Program-made: the position numbers and the translations under genes
Notes under the pieces: model-generated
What the model was told of the DNA's origin: nothing
What the model saw: only the letters and a program-made list of their open reading frames with translations
Database searches by the model: none
Part shown: one piece after another, positions 40,979 to 50,200 of the stretch
Layout of the letters: the number at the start of each line of letters is the position of its first letter
Numbering within the stretch: the first letter of the stretch is position 1
Assembly: GCA_015060115.1 (NCBI GenBank)
Contig: SUZB01000002.1
Location: forward strand, 1 to 64,000
From: Rikenellaceae bacterium
GTDB lineage: Bacteria > Bacteroidota > Bacteroidia > Bacteroidales > Rikenellaceae
DNA length: 64,000 nt
Direction: 5' to 3'

Positions 40979-42274
40979 TTACGCCAGTTCGGCATAGAGG
41001 TCGTAATCCTCCGAGTCGGTGATAACAACCGAGTAGAAACGACCACGCAGAAGGCGCTTGCCTAAGCTGTCGATGATAATCTCTTGGTCGACCTCTGGCG
41101 AGTCGTACTCCGAGCGACCGATATAGAAATCACCCTCCTTGCGGTCGATGATAACACGCATTGTCTGACCCACACGGCGAGCGTTATTCTCCAGCGACAC
41201 ACGCTCCTGAAGGCGCATAATGCGGTCTACGCGGTCGTGCTTAACCTCCTCAGGCACATCGTCCTTAAGGCGTGTAGCCGAATATGTGCCCTCCTCCTCG
41301 GAGTAGGGGAATACGCCAAGGCGGTCGAACCTTGTGGCCTTGACAAACTCCATAAGCTCCGCAAAATCCTCCTCCGTCTCGCCGGGGTAGCCCACAAGGA
41401 GTGTTGTGCGAAGTGCTATATCGGGAATCGAGCGGCGCAACTTCTCGATAAGCGCCTGAGCCTCAGCCTTAGTATGGCGGCGCTTCATCGCCGTGAGCTG
41501 GTTATCCGAGATATGCTGGAAGGGGATATCCAAGTAGCGACAGATCTTCTTCTCGCGGGCCATAACATCGATAACCTCCTGCGGGAAGTCGGTAGGATAG
41601 GCGTAGTGCAGACGCACCCACTCCAACTTCTCGATACGGCAAAGGCGCTCAAGAAGCTCTGCCAACTTCCTCTCGCCATAGATGTCTACGCCATAGTAGG
41701 TGGTATCCTGCGCGATAACCATAATCTCGCGAACACCGCCCGCAACCAGTGCCTCGGCCTCCTCGATAAGCTTCTCCATAGGCACCGACTTATGGCGACC
41801 ACGAATAAGCGGGATGGCGCAGTAGCCACACATCCAGTTGCAACCCTCCGAAATCTTGAGGTAGGCGTAGTGCGAAGGTGTCGAAAGCTCACGCTTTGTG
41901 GCATTCTCCTCGCGCCACTTAGCACCCAAGCGCTCAACGATGCCTGCCCAGTCGTTTACACCGAAGAAGTCATCGACCTCAGGCAACTCAGGGCGTAGCT
42001 CATCGGCATAGCGCTGCGAAAGACAGCCCACAACGAAGAGCTCCTCAATCTTGCCCGCCTCCTTAAGCTGTGCAGCACGCAAAATAGTCTCCACAGACTC
42101 CTGCTTAGCATCGCCAATAAAGCCACAGGTGTTGATAACAACGACATCGGCATCCGTGCGGTCGCTATCGAAGACCACCTTATAGTCCATCGCTGCAAGC
42201 TGTGCTGCAAGGTGCTCCGAGTCTACGGTATTCTTCGAGCAACCGAGGGTTATAATGTTGATTTTCTTTGACAT
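40979..42274 (-). CDS. rimO: Ribosomal protein S12 methylthiotransferase RimO
   Basis: About 431 residues from ATG 42274 (MSKKINIITLGC); the track's longer start overlaps ftsY and is unlikely. The N-terminal UPF0004 domain has its three cysteines (LGCSKN, NTCGF, VGCLSQRY), the radical-SAM motif is CNWMCGYCAIP, and a TRAM domain ends the protein. It adds a methylthio group to the S12 aspartate using two iron-sulfur clusters. Starts 7 bp after the ftsY stop, so the two are one operon. Confidence 0.95.
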   Translation of the reverse strand: MSKKINIITLGCSKNTVDSEHLAAQLAAMDYKVVFDSDRTDADVVVINTCGFIGDAKQESVETILRAAQLKEAGKIEELFVVGCLSQRYADELRPELPEVDDFFGVNDWAGIVERLGAKWREENATKRELSTPSHYAYLKISEGCNWMCGYCAIPLIRGRHKSVPMEKLIEEAEALVAGGVREIMVIAQDTTYYGVDIYGERKLAELLERLCRIEKLEWVRLHYAYPTDFPQEVIDVMAREKKICRYLDIPFQHISDNQLTAMKRRHTKAEAQALIEKLRRSIPDIALRTTLLVGYPGETEEDFAELMEFVKATRFDRLGVFPYSEEEGTYSATRLKDDVPEEVKHDRVDRIMRLQERVSLENNARRVGQTMRVIIDRKEGDFYIGRSEYDSPEVDQEIIIDSLGKRLLRGRFYSVVITDSEDYDLYAELA

Positions 42275-42281
42275 AGCCCAA

Positions 42282-43331
42282 TTATTTAGCCTCACCGAAA
42301 AGTGCGCGAACAAACTCCTTGCGGTCGAACATCTTAAGCTGGTCGATGCCCTCGCCAATGCCTATGTAGCGCACCGGAATATTAAACTTATCGCTAATAC
42401 CGATAACCACACCACCCTTGGCCGTGCCATCGAGCTTGGTGATGGTAAGCGAGGTTACCTGCGTAGCCTCGGTAAACTGCTTGGCCTGCTCAAAGGCATT
42501 CTGACCCGTTGAGCCGTCCAAAACGAGCATCACCTCGTGTGGAGCATCGGGGATAACCTTCGACATCACATTGCGAATCTTGGTAAGCTCCTTCATCAGG
42601 CCCACCTTGTTGTGCAGACGACCTGCTGTGTCGATAAGCACCACATCGGCGCCATTAGCCACTGCCGAGCGCAGTGTGTCGTAAGCCACCGAGGCGGGAT
42701 CTGAGCCCATATCTTGGCGCACCATCGTAGCACCTGCACGCTCGGCCCACACTGCCAACTGGTCGATAGCGGCAGCACGGAAGGTGTCCGCTGCACCGAT
42801 ATATACCTTACGGCCCGCCTTGGTAAGCTGAGCTGCGAGCTTGCCGATAGTCGTGGTCTTACCCGCGCCATTAACACCCACAACCATAAGCACATAGGGC
42901 ATACCCTCCTTAACCTCGATACCGAAATCCTTGGTCGAGCGGTGCGACTCCTCCATTAGGTCGGCAATCTCCTCGCGCAAGATGGCGTGCAATTCCTCGG
43001 TATTGAGGTACTTGTCACGAGCTACACGAGCCTCGATGCGCTCTATAATCTTCACGGTGGTATCTACGCCAACATCCGAGGTGATAAGCACCTCCTCCAA
43101 GTCATCGAGGACATCGGCATCTACCGTAGTACGACCTGCAATGGCACGCTTGAGCTTGCCAAAGAAGCCCTCCTTGGTCTTCTCCAAGCCAGCCTCAAGC
43201 TCCTGACGCTCCTCCTCAATCGTAGGCTCCTCGCTATCGACAACGGGGGCGCTATCCTCTACCTCGCTATCTGCGACAGAGGTTATTGGCGCCTCCTCTT
43301 TCTTCTTCTTAAATAAGTCAAAAAATCCCAT
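42282..43331 (-). CDS. ftsY: Signal recognition particle receptor FtsY
   Basis: 349 residues: an acidic N-terminal linker (PITSVADSEVEDSAP), the N domain helical bundle, and the G domain with VNGAGKTTTIGKLA (P-loop, about residue 138), DTFRAAA, DTAGRLHNK and TKLDGTAKGG. Docks ribosome-SRP complexes at the membrane translocon. Sits between the NamZ-like gene and rimO in a tightly packed minus-strand operon. Confidence 0.95.
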   Translation of the reverse strand: MGFFDLFKKKKEEAPITSVADSEVEDSAPVVDSEEPTIEEERQELEAGLEKTKEGFFGKLKRAIAGRTTVDADVLDDLEEVLITSDVGVDTTVKIIERIEARVARDKYLNTEELHAILREEIADLMEESHRSTKDFGIEVKEGMPYVLMVVGVNGAGKTTTIGKLAAQLTKAGRKVYIGAADTFRAAAIDQLAVWAERAGATMVRQDMGSDPASVAYDTLRSAVANGADVVLIDTAGRLHNKVGLMKELTKIRNVMSKVIPDAPHEVMLVLDGSTGQNAFEQAKQFTEATQVTSLTITKLDGTAKGGVVIGISDKFNIPVRYIGIGEGIDQLKMFDRKEFVRALFGEAK

Positions 43332-43341
43332 ATCTATTCTT

Positions 43342-44499
43342 TTATTCTTTGTATAGTAAATATCTCTTTCTTAGCAATTTGAACTCCTCGACATCCGATG
43401 CCCAGCGAGCCTCAATCTCTTCGGCAGTAGCACCCTCCATAATCATCTCGCGCACCCACCCTACGCCAATCAACTTCTCGAACATAGGCTTAAAAAACTT
43501 TTCACCAATGGCCAAGTTGTTGTAGGCATCGACAACATAGCCGATATTGATGCCCTCGGCCCAAATATCCTCGTCAGCCACCTCGCGAAGGTCTACGCCA
43601 TAGCACACCACACCATTATGGGGTGGATTCTTCGAGCCAGCGTTAGGCTGAGGTGTAAACGAAAAGTCGCAACCCGACATCTCGGGGTGGCCAAAAATCT
43701 CGAATGGCGCCTCGGTGCCTCGACCCATACTCAACACCGTGCCCTCAAACAGGCAGGTCGAGGGGTAGAGGTATACGGAGTGCTGCGTAGGCAGGTTGGG
43801 CGATGGTGCAATGGGCAGAATATAGCGAGTCTGGTGGTCGTAGTTACGACACTTAACGACCGTAAGCTCTGCACTCTTTGCCCACCCCTCGCCAATGGCC
43901 ATCAGGGCAATCTCGCCCATCGTGAGGCCGTGCACAACGGGGATAGGCAACCACCCTACTCCCGACTTATAGCGCATATCGAGCGTTGGGCCATCGACAT
44001 AGTGTCCATTGGGGTTTGGCCTATCAAGCACGATAACCTCGCATCCAAAATCGGCACACGCATCTATCATACGCACCATTGATATATAATAGGTATAGAA
44101 CCTAAGTCCCACATCCTGCATATCGACAACGAGCGTATCAAACGAGCGCATCACATCGTCCGAGGGGCGCTGTGTATTGCCATCATAGAGCGAGAGGATA
44201 GGGATACCCGTGCGCTCATCAACGCTATTTTTCACCTTCTCGCCCGCCTCGACACTGCCACGAAAGCCGTGCTCAGGCGAGAAGATGCCCACAATATTTA
44301 CACCCTCGCGGTGCATCATATCCACGATATGCTCCTCCGAGGAGTACATCGCTGTATGGTTTGCAAGGATTGCCACACGCTTGCCCTCAACAAGGGGCAT
44401 ATAGCTCTCCGTATCTGTTGCACCCACCATCACCTCTTGGGCAGTGGCCGAAGCAGACAGACAACAAAGCAGAACAACGAGCAGTGCAAACCTACGCAT
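43342..44499 (-). CDS. Exo-beta-N-acetylmuramidase NamZ-like (DUF1343)
   Basis: 385 residues with a signal peptide (LSASATAQ). DUF1343 family motifs: ANHTAM, FSPEHGFRG, SLYGN-like SLYDGNTQ, DMQDVGLRFYTYYISM, LDRPNPNG and the GRGTEAPFEIFG segment. Characterised DUF1343 proteins release terminal MurNAc from peptidoglycan fragments (GH171), so this is probably a periplasmic cell-wall recycling enzyme. 10 bp before ftsY. Confidence 0.88.
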   Translation of the reverse strand: MRRFALLVVLLCCLSASATAQEVMVGATDTESYMPLVEGKRVAILANHTAMYSSEEHIVDMMHREGVNIVGIFSPEHGFRGSVEAGEKVKNSVDERTGIPILSLYDGNTQRPSDDVMRSFDTLVVDMQDVGLRFYTYYISMVRMIDACADFGCEVIVLDRPNPNGHYVDGPTLDMRYKSGVGWLPIPVVHGLTMGEIALMAIGEGWAKSAELTVVKCRNYDHQTRYILPIAPSPNLPTQHSVYLYPSTCLFEGTVLSMGRGTEAPFEIFGHPEMSGCDFSFTPQPNAGSKNPPHNGVVCYGVDLREVADEDIWAEGINIGYVVDAYNNLAIGEKFFKPMFEKLIGVGWVREMIMEGATAEEIEARWASDVEEFKLLRKRYLLYKE

Positions 44500-44541
44500 A
44501 ACGATTTAAGGTATTACTCGACCTAATTTATAGAACCTACC

Positions 44542-45642
44542 TTAATATTGAAGCAGATACTCCTTAATGAAACCATCTAAGTCGCCGTCCATCACCGCAT
44601 CGACATTCGATGTCTGGTAACCTGTGCGGTGGTCCTTAACGCGCCTATCATCAAAGACATAGCTACGAATCTGCGAGCCCCACTCGATACGCTTCTTTGT
44701 TGCCTCCAACGCCTGCTGTGTGGCCATACGCTTGTCCAGCTCACGCTGATAGAGCTTCGAGCGCAGGATACGCATAGCATTCTCGCGGTTCATAAGCTGT
44801 GAGCGGGTCTCCATATTCTCGATAAGGAACTCCACAGGCTCACCAGTATCGGCATCCTTGCCGTGATAGCGAAGGCGAACAGCGGTCTCCACCTTATTGA
44901 CATTCTGACCACCCGCACCACTTGAGCGGAAGGTATCCCACTCATAGTCCGCAGGAGATATGTTTATCTCGATGGTATCGTCTACCGCAGGCGAGATAAA
45001 TACCGAGGCGAAGGTTGTCTGGCGCTTGTTGTTGGCGTTGAATGGCGAGAGGCGCACCATACGATGCACGCCACTCTCGCTACGCAGGTAGCCATAGGCA
45101 TATTCGCCCTCAAACTCCAAGGTGCACGACTTAACGCCCACCTCATCGCCCGCCTGATAGTTGGCCACCTTCACCGTATAGCCGTGAGCCTCACCCCAGC
45201 GCGTATACATACGCATAAGCATCTGCGCCCAGTCGAGAGCCTCCGTGCCACCAGCTCCGGCGTTGATATCCATAATAGCGCCTAACTTGTCCTCCTTGCC
45301 CGATAGCATCTGCTTAAGCTCCAACTTCTCGACTAACTCCACTGCCAAGGCATACTGCTCCTCGGCCTCGGCCTCCGAGAGTACTCCTTCGGCCACGAAG
45401 TCGGGGACAAGGTCGAGGTCCGTAACCGTGCGCTCCGCAGCCTCGTAATCATCGATAGAGGCCTTGATGTCGGCGACCTTTTTGAGCTGTTTGCGTGCCT
45501 CGTCGGGATTATCCCAGAAGTTGGGCTCCTCGGTACGCTCCTGCTCATTCTGAAGGTCGATACGGCGCTGCTCGACATCGATAGATGCCGAGAGCTTCTC
45601 CACACGCGCCTTTAGTTCATTTATCTGTTCTACCTGAAGCAT
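44542..45642 (-). CDS. prfB: Peptide chain release factor 2
   Basis: 366 residues; reads UGA and UAA stops. The GGQ motif (SSGAGGQNVNK, about residue 238) is intact and the codon-recognition region contains RLSPFNANN, the SPF type of RF2. Many bacteria regulate prfB by a +1 frameshift at an in-frame UGA near codon 25; here the N-terminus (KLSASIDVEQRR) runs through in a single frame, so that autoregulation appears absent. Downstream of cysS with element D2 between them. Confidence 0.95.
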   Translation of the reverse strand: MLQVEQINELKARVEKLSASIDVEQRRIDLQNEQERTEEPNFWDNPDEARKQLKKVADIKASIDDYEAAERTVTDLDLVPDFVAEGVLSEAEAEEQYALAVELVEKLELKQMLSGKEDKLGAIMDINAGAGGTEALDWAQMLMRMYTRWGEAHGYTVKVANYQAGDEVGVKSCTLEFEGEYAYGYLRSESGVHRMVRLSPFNANNKRQTTFASVFISPAVDDTIEINISPADYEWDTFRSSGAGGQNVNKVETAVRLRYHGKDADTGEPVEFLIENMETRSQLMNRENAMRILRSKLYQRELDKRMATQQALEATKKRIEWGSQIRSYVFDDRRVKDHRTGYQTSNVDAVMDGDLDGFIKEYLLQY

Positions 45643-45657
45643 CGTTAAGCTGTATAC

Positions 45658-45786
45658 AATTTTTCGTTAGAAGGGTTGCATATGTGGTAGTGGGTCGCAG
45701 TCCGACAAAGCGGAGCATACAAAGCGTATGTGAGCATTTGTCGGACAAGCCCAATGCCGCAGATGCGCCCTTATCACGGAAAATTA
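45658..45786 (-). repeat. Structured element D2 (between cysS and prfB)
   Basis: 129 bp abutting the cysS stop codon, which is part of the outer stem AATTTTTCG (45658-45666)/CGGAAAATT (45777-45785). Inner pairs are AAGGG/CCCTT and GCAT/ATGC. Core stem GTCCGACAAA (45700-45709)/TTTGTCGGAC (45737-45746) around AGCGGAG, the hairpin CATAC-aaagc-GTATG and TGAGCAT. The ends resemble elements A and B (TTAGAAGGG...CCCTTATCA); the core matches D1 and the tRNA units, so this copy links the subfamilies. Confidence 0.85.
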
Positions 45787-47253
45787 CTCTATCTCCCAGT
45801 CGAAGCCGTCCTTGCGATCCTTAACCCTAATTCCTATTGCGGTCAAGTTATCGCGAATCTTATCCGATGTAGCCCAATCCTTGGCAGCCTTAGCCTCCAT
45901 ACGCATCGTGAGCAACATATCGACAAGGGGCGATACCATATCCTTGCCACCAGCCTCGGCAGCCTTCTCGTTACGAAGACCGAGAATATCGAAGACATAG
46001 CGATTTACCGTAGCCTTCAACTGCTCAAGGTCATCTGCCGTAAACGACTGCTGACCCTCGGCCGCCTGATTTATGATACGCACCCAGTCGAAGAGGGCAG
46101 AAATCACCATAGGCGAGTTCAAATCATCGGCCATAGCCTCCGAGCAACGGCGCTCCAACTCCTTGACATCTGCGGTAGACTTATCTGCGGGCTTAACCTT
46201 CGCCAAGGTCTCAACAGCCTTCATCAAGCGGTCGAGGCCCTTCTCTGCTGCCTGCAACGCCTCATTCGAGAAGTCGAGCGTAGAGCGGTAGTGAGCCTGA
46301 AGCACAAAGAAACGAATGGTCATAGGCGAGTATGCCTGCTGGAGAATGGGGTGCGAGCCTGTGAAGAGCTGCTCCAAGGTGATAAAGTTGCCAAGCGACT
46401 TACCCATCTTCTGACCATTGATGGTAATCATATTGTTGTGTACCCAGTAGCGTGCCGAGTCCTTGCCGAGAGCAGCCGTAGACTGCGCAATCTCGCACTC
46501 GTGGTGGGGGAACATAAGGTCCATACCGCCACCGTGAATATCGAACTGCTCACCGAGATACTTGGTGCTCATCGCCGAGCACTCCATATGCCAACCGGGG
46601 AAGCCATCGCTCCAAGGTGAGGGCCAGCGCATAATATGCTCAGGCGCAGCCTTCTTCCAGAGGGCGAAGTCGTAAGAGTGGTGCTTATCTGACTGGCCAT
46701 CAAGCTCGCGGGTGTTAGTTACGATATCGTCAAGGTTGCGACCCGAGAGGCGACCATAGCGATAATCCTTGTTGTACTTCTCGACATCGAAGTAGATAGA
46801 GCCATTAGACTCATAGGCATAGCCCGCATCAAGGATACGCTTCACCATCTCGATCTGCTCGATGATATGTCCCGAAGCGTGAGGCTCGATAGAGGGCGAC
46901 TTAACACCCAACTCGCGCATTGCATCGTGGTAGCGCTCGGTGTAGTAGTGGGCAATCTCCATAGGCTCCAACTGCTCCAAGCGTGCCTTCTTTGCAATCT
47001 TATCCTCGCCATCGTCGGCATCCTGCTCCAAGTGGCCCACATCGGTAATGTTACGCACATAGCGCACCTTGTAGCCCAACGACTGCAAATAGCGGAACAA
47101 GAGGTCGAAGGTTACGGCAGGGCGTGCGTGGCCTAGGTGCGGATCACCATATACGGTAGGGCCGCAAACATACATACCCACATGTTCGGGGTTGATAGGC
47201 TCAAACTCCTCCTTACGACGAGTGAGCGTGTTGTACAAGAAAATCTTCTCCAT
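45784..47253 (-). CDS. cysS: Cysteinyl-tRNA synthetase
   Basis: 489 residues, class Ia. The HIGH motif appears as HLGHARP (about residue 38), zinc ligands include GPTVYG's cysteine (CGPTVYG) and the [15 protein letters not shown] segments, and the KMSKS loop is QKMGKSLGN (about 276). Complete. Its stop codon is contained in structured element D2, and prfB follows. Confidence 0.95.
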   Translation of the reverse strand: MEKIFLYNTLTRRKEEFEPINPEHVGMYVCGPTVYGDPHLGHARPAVTFDLLFRYLQSLGYKVRYVRNITDVGHLEQDADDGEDKIAKKARLEQLEPMEIAHYYTERYHDAMRELGVKSPSIEPHASGHIIEQIEMVKRILDAGYAYESNGSIYFDVEKYNKDYRYGRLSGRNLDDIVTNTRELDGQSDKHHSYDFALWKKAAPEHIMRWPSPWSDGFPGWHMECSAMSTKYLGEQFDIHGGGMDLMFPHHECEIAQSTAALGKDSARYWVHNNMITINGQKMGKSLGNFITLEQLFTGSHPILQQAYSPMTIRFFVLQAHYRSTLDFSNEALQAAEKGLDRLMKAVETLAKVKPADKSTADVKELERRCSEAMADDLNSPMVISALFDWVRIINQAAEGQQSFTADDLEQLKATVNRYVFDILGLRNEKAAEAGGKDMVSPLVDMLLTMRMEAKAAKDWATSDKIRDNLTAIGIRVKDRKDGFDWEIE

Positions 47254-47274
47254 AATTTATCTTTTTCGTTTCGA

Positions 47275-50200
47275 TTATTCGTATAGCTCCAAAACCACCT
47301 CGTAGACCTCGGGACGACTTAGGTAGCGGTCGAGAGCCTCGATATACTTGGCATCTACCTCACGACCCTCGACATAGCGTGTTGCGGGGAGTGTAGAGTA
47401 GACATCAAAGAGGTTTGATATGTGCATAGTCATCACCGACATCATCGGGTCAGTCGAATCGGCAGGCGTGATGCGGTCGATAGCCGTGATATAGTCGAGC
47501 ATCATATCGTCAAACGAGAGTTGCGCTGTGCTACTATCCGCCGTAGGGTTAGCCACCCAGTCGAAACTACCCGCAACATCGTGGCTGGTGCGCAACACCT
47601 CGATAACATCGAGTGCCACATTGTACAATTCGTTGCTCACCATAGGCGTGAAGCTTGAGCGTGTTGCAAACTGCAAATAGTAGGGCACCTTGTCGCCGTG
47701 CTTTGCTATGTAGTTGATAGCCACCGTGTCGCCCAGTTTGAAGTTCTCCTCGGCCGAGTTGAACGCCTCGTCGCTCGATGCCAAGAGGCGATCGGCAGAG
47801 GTGGTATCCTTGCCCTCGCGGCGTGCCGTAGACTGAAGCGCTGCCGCCAACTCCGAGAGGTCGTAGAAGTAGCTGAAGTAGTCGCCACCCTCGATTGTCG
47901 GGCGGTTGATAGAGCCCTTCATAGCGGTCATCTCGGCAAGCATATCGACAGCCTCATCGAGGTACATCGTGGCATTCATCAGATGGTGCTGACCGATATA
48001 GTAGTAGCCACGGATATAGGGCAAAATAGCGTTGTGCGTATAGCCCACATTGCTCGGAGGCAACATCCGTAAACCTCTATCCAGCAACTCACGGGCACGA
48101 TCCAAGTCACCATCACCCTGACGGCGAATAAGTGCCGAGGCCACACGCGCATAGTTCTCTCTAAAGCGCGATGCCGAGAGGTTATAGCGATAGAAGTAGT
48201 CTACATTGACCCTCTCGTCGTCGAAGTTGCCGTTACGCAGTGCATACTCCTCCTTATCGGCATCTGCCGAGTAGAGCTTATAGAGGCGGTCTACATCCAT
48301 CGAGCCTACCTCCTGACCTCGCGTATATGGCGTAGCGATAGGCACAAAGGTGTAGCTATAACCATCAAAGCGGGCATAGTCCACAATGCCGTAGTCCTGC
48401 ATAAGGTGCGCCTGTGTAAATGCGATGGGGCGCTTCCAGTCGAAGTTGGCGATAAGGTCGAGCATCAAAAGGTGGTCCTTGGTCAAGACCGACTTATCGA
48501 CCTTTACAGGCACACGCTCCACGATAAGCTCCCTCTTATCCTCACCCACGATGCCTGCCTCGATAGCGGCATCTGCATCAACGGGGATATAGTAGCTGTT
48601 GGCGCCAAGCAGGTAGTTGGCATCGTTACCCTCCAAGAAGCTGTCGAGACGAGGCATCAGACGACCCACCATACGGTAGTCCTCCTTGCGCTCCTCCTCA
48701 GCAATAATCTCGCCCTCCTCCAAGAGCACCATCTCGCCACCGTTGATAGCCAAGGTCATAGCCTCATCGCTATTGAAGAGGCGGATAGCATCTTTAAGGT
48801 TGAGGCTCGCCGCCGAGAGCTCATCGTTGTAGTCCCAGTAGTCGCCCACCGTTGCGTAATCCTCCATAAAGCGCTCCGAGGAGAGCACAGCATCGTAGAT
48901 GTTGTAGGATGTGGTATACTCGTCATATAGGCGCATAATGCGGGCATCGGGCTCCTCGCCAGAGGCTACAAACTGCTGCAATACGGGGTCTATCTGCTCC
49001 ACACGGCGCTGAGCATCGGCCAACGCCTTCGATATGTCGGTATATGTGCCGACCAAGCGCTGAGCCTTGCCCTCGGCATCACGATAGCGAATCTCGTAAA
49101 TCTCGAAATCCTCGATACGCCTCTTCTCCGAGCGCAGACGGCGAGCACGCTCGTTATCCAAGACATCGACAACATTGGCGACAATGGTCCAGTCGTTCAC
49201 AAAGCTATACTTCTCCGAGGGGATAGTGAAGGGCACAGCATCGGCATCGTTGGCGGCAATCTTCATCTCGTCGATATACCACTCGCCACCTAAATACGAT
49301 GAGTTCATAACACGCACATCGGTGCGGTAGCCCTCAACCTCCTGACAATACCACAAGGGGAAGGTGTCGTTATCGCCAAAGTTAATCAAGATGGCGTTCT
49401 TAGGCGCAGTCGTAAGGTAGTTCATACCGATATCGCGTGCCATATAGCGGTTCGAGCGGTCGTGGTCGTCCCAGTTCTCCGAGGCGAGCACCGCAGGTAC
49501 GCTTGCCGAGAAGAGAACAGCCACCAAAGCCACCAAACGCATAGCCTTAGGCGATGTGAGCTTAAGGCGCTCGGCCACCGAGCGCAAAATATCGGCAACA
49601 GCCATAACACCCAGACCCACCCAGATGGAGTAGGCATAGAAGGCGCCGGCATAGACATAATCACGCTCACGAGGCTCGTTGGGTGCGGTATTGAAGTAGA
49701 CAACAAGGGCGATACCCGTCATCACAAAGAGCAAAAGCACCACAAAGAAGTTGCGCCAGTCGCGGTTGAGCTGATAGATAAGACCCATCAAGCCGAGCAA
49801 CAGGGGCAGGAAGAAATAGGTATTGCGGGCACGGTTGTTCGCCATATCCGTGGGCAGGTTATCCTGCGGACCACAGAAGATCTCGTCAATAAACTCTATG
49901 CCCGAGAGCCAGCCACCATGAAGGTAAGTGCCAAGCTCGTCCTTCTCCAACTGCACATCGTCCTGACGACCCACGAAGTTCCACATAAAGTAGCGCCAGA
50001 ACATATCGCCCATCTGATAGCCAAGGAAGTAGCGAATATCGTCAGTGGCTGTTGGCTCATACCACACACCCGCACTCTCCGACTCACGCACAACCTCAGG
50101 GTGGCCATCACGCATCGTAACCCAGCCCGCCTCATAGTCATCACGGCGGTTGAACGACCACATACGGGGCAATAGGTGGTTGGCCTCCGAGGGGTAGCTG

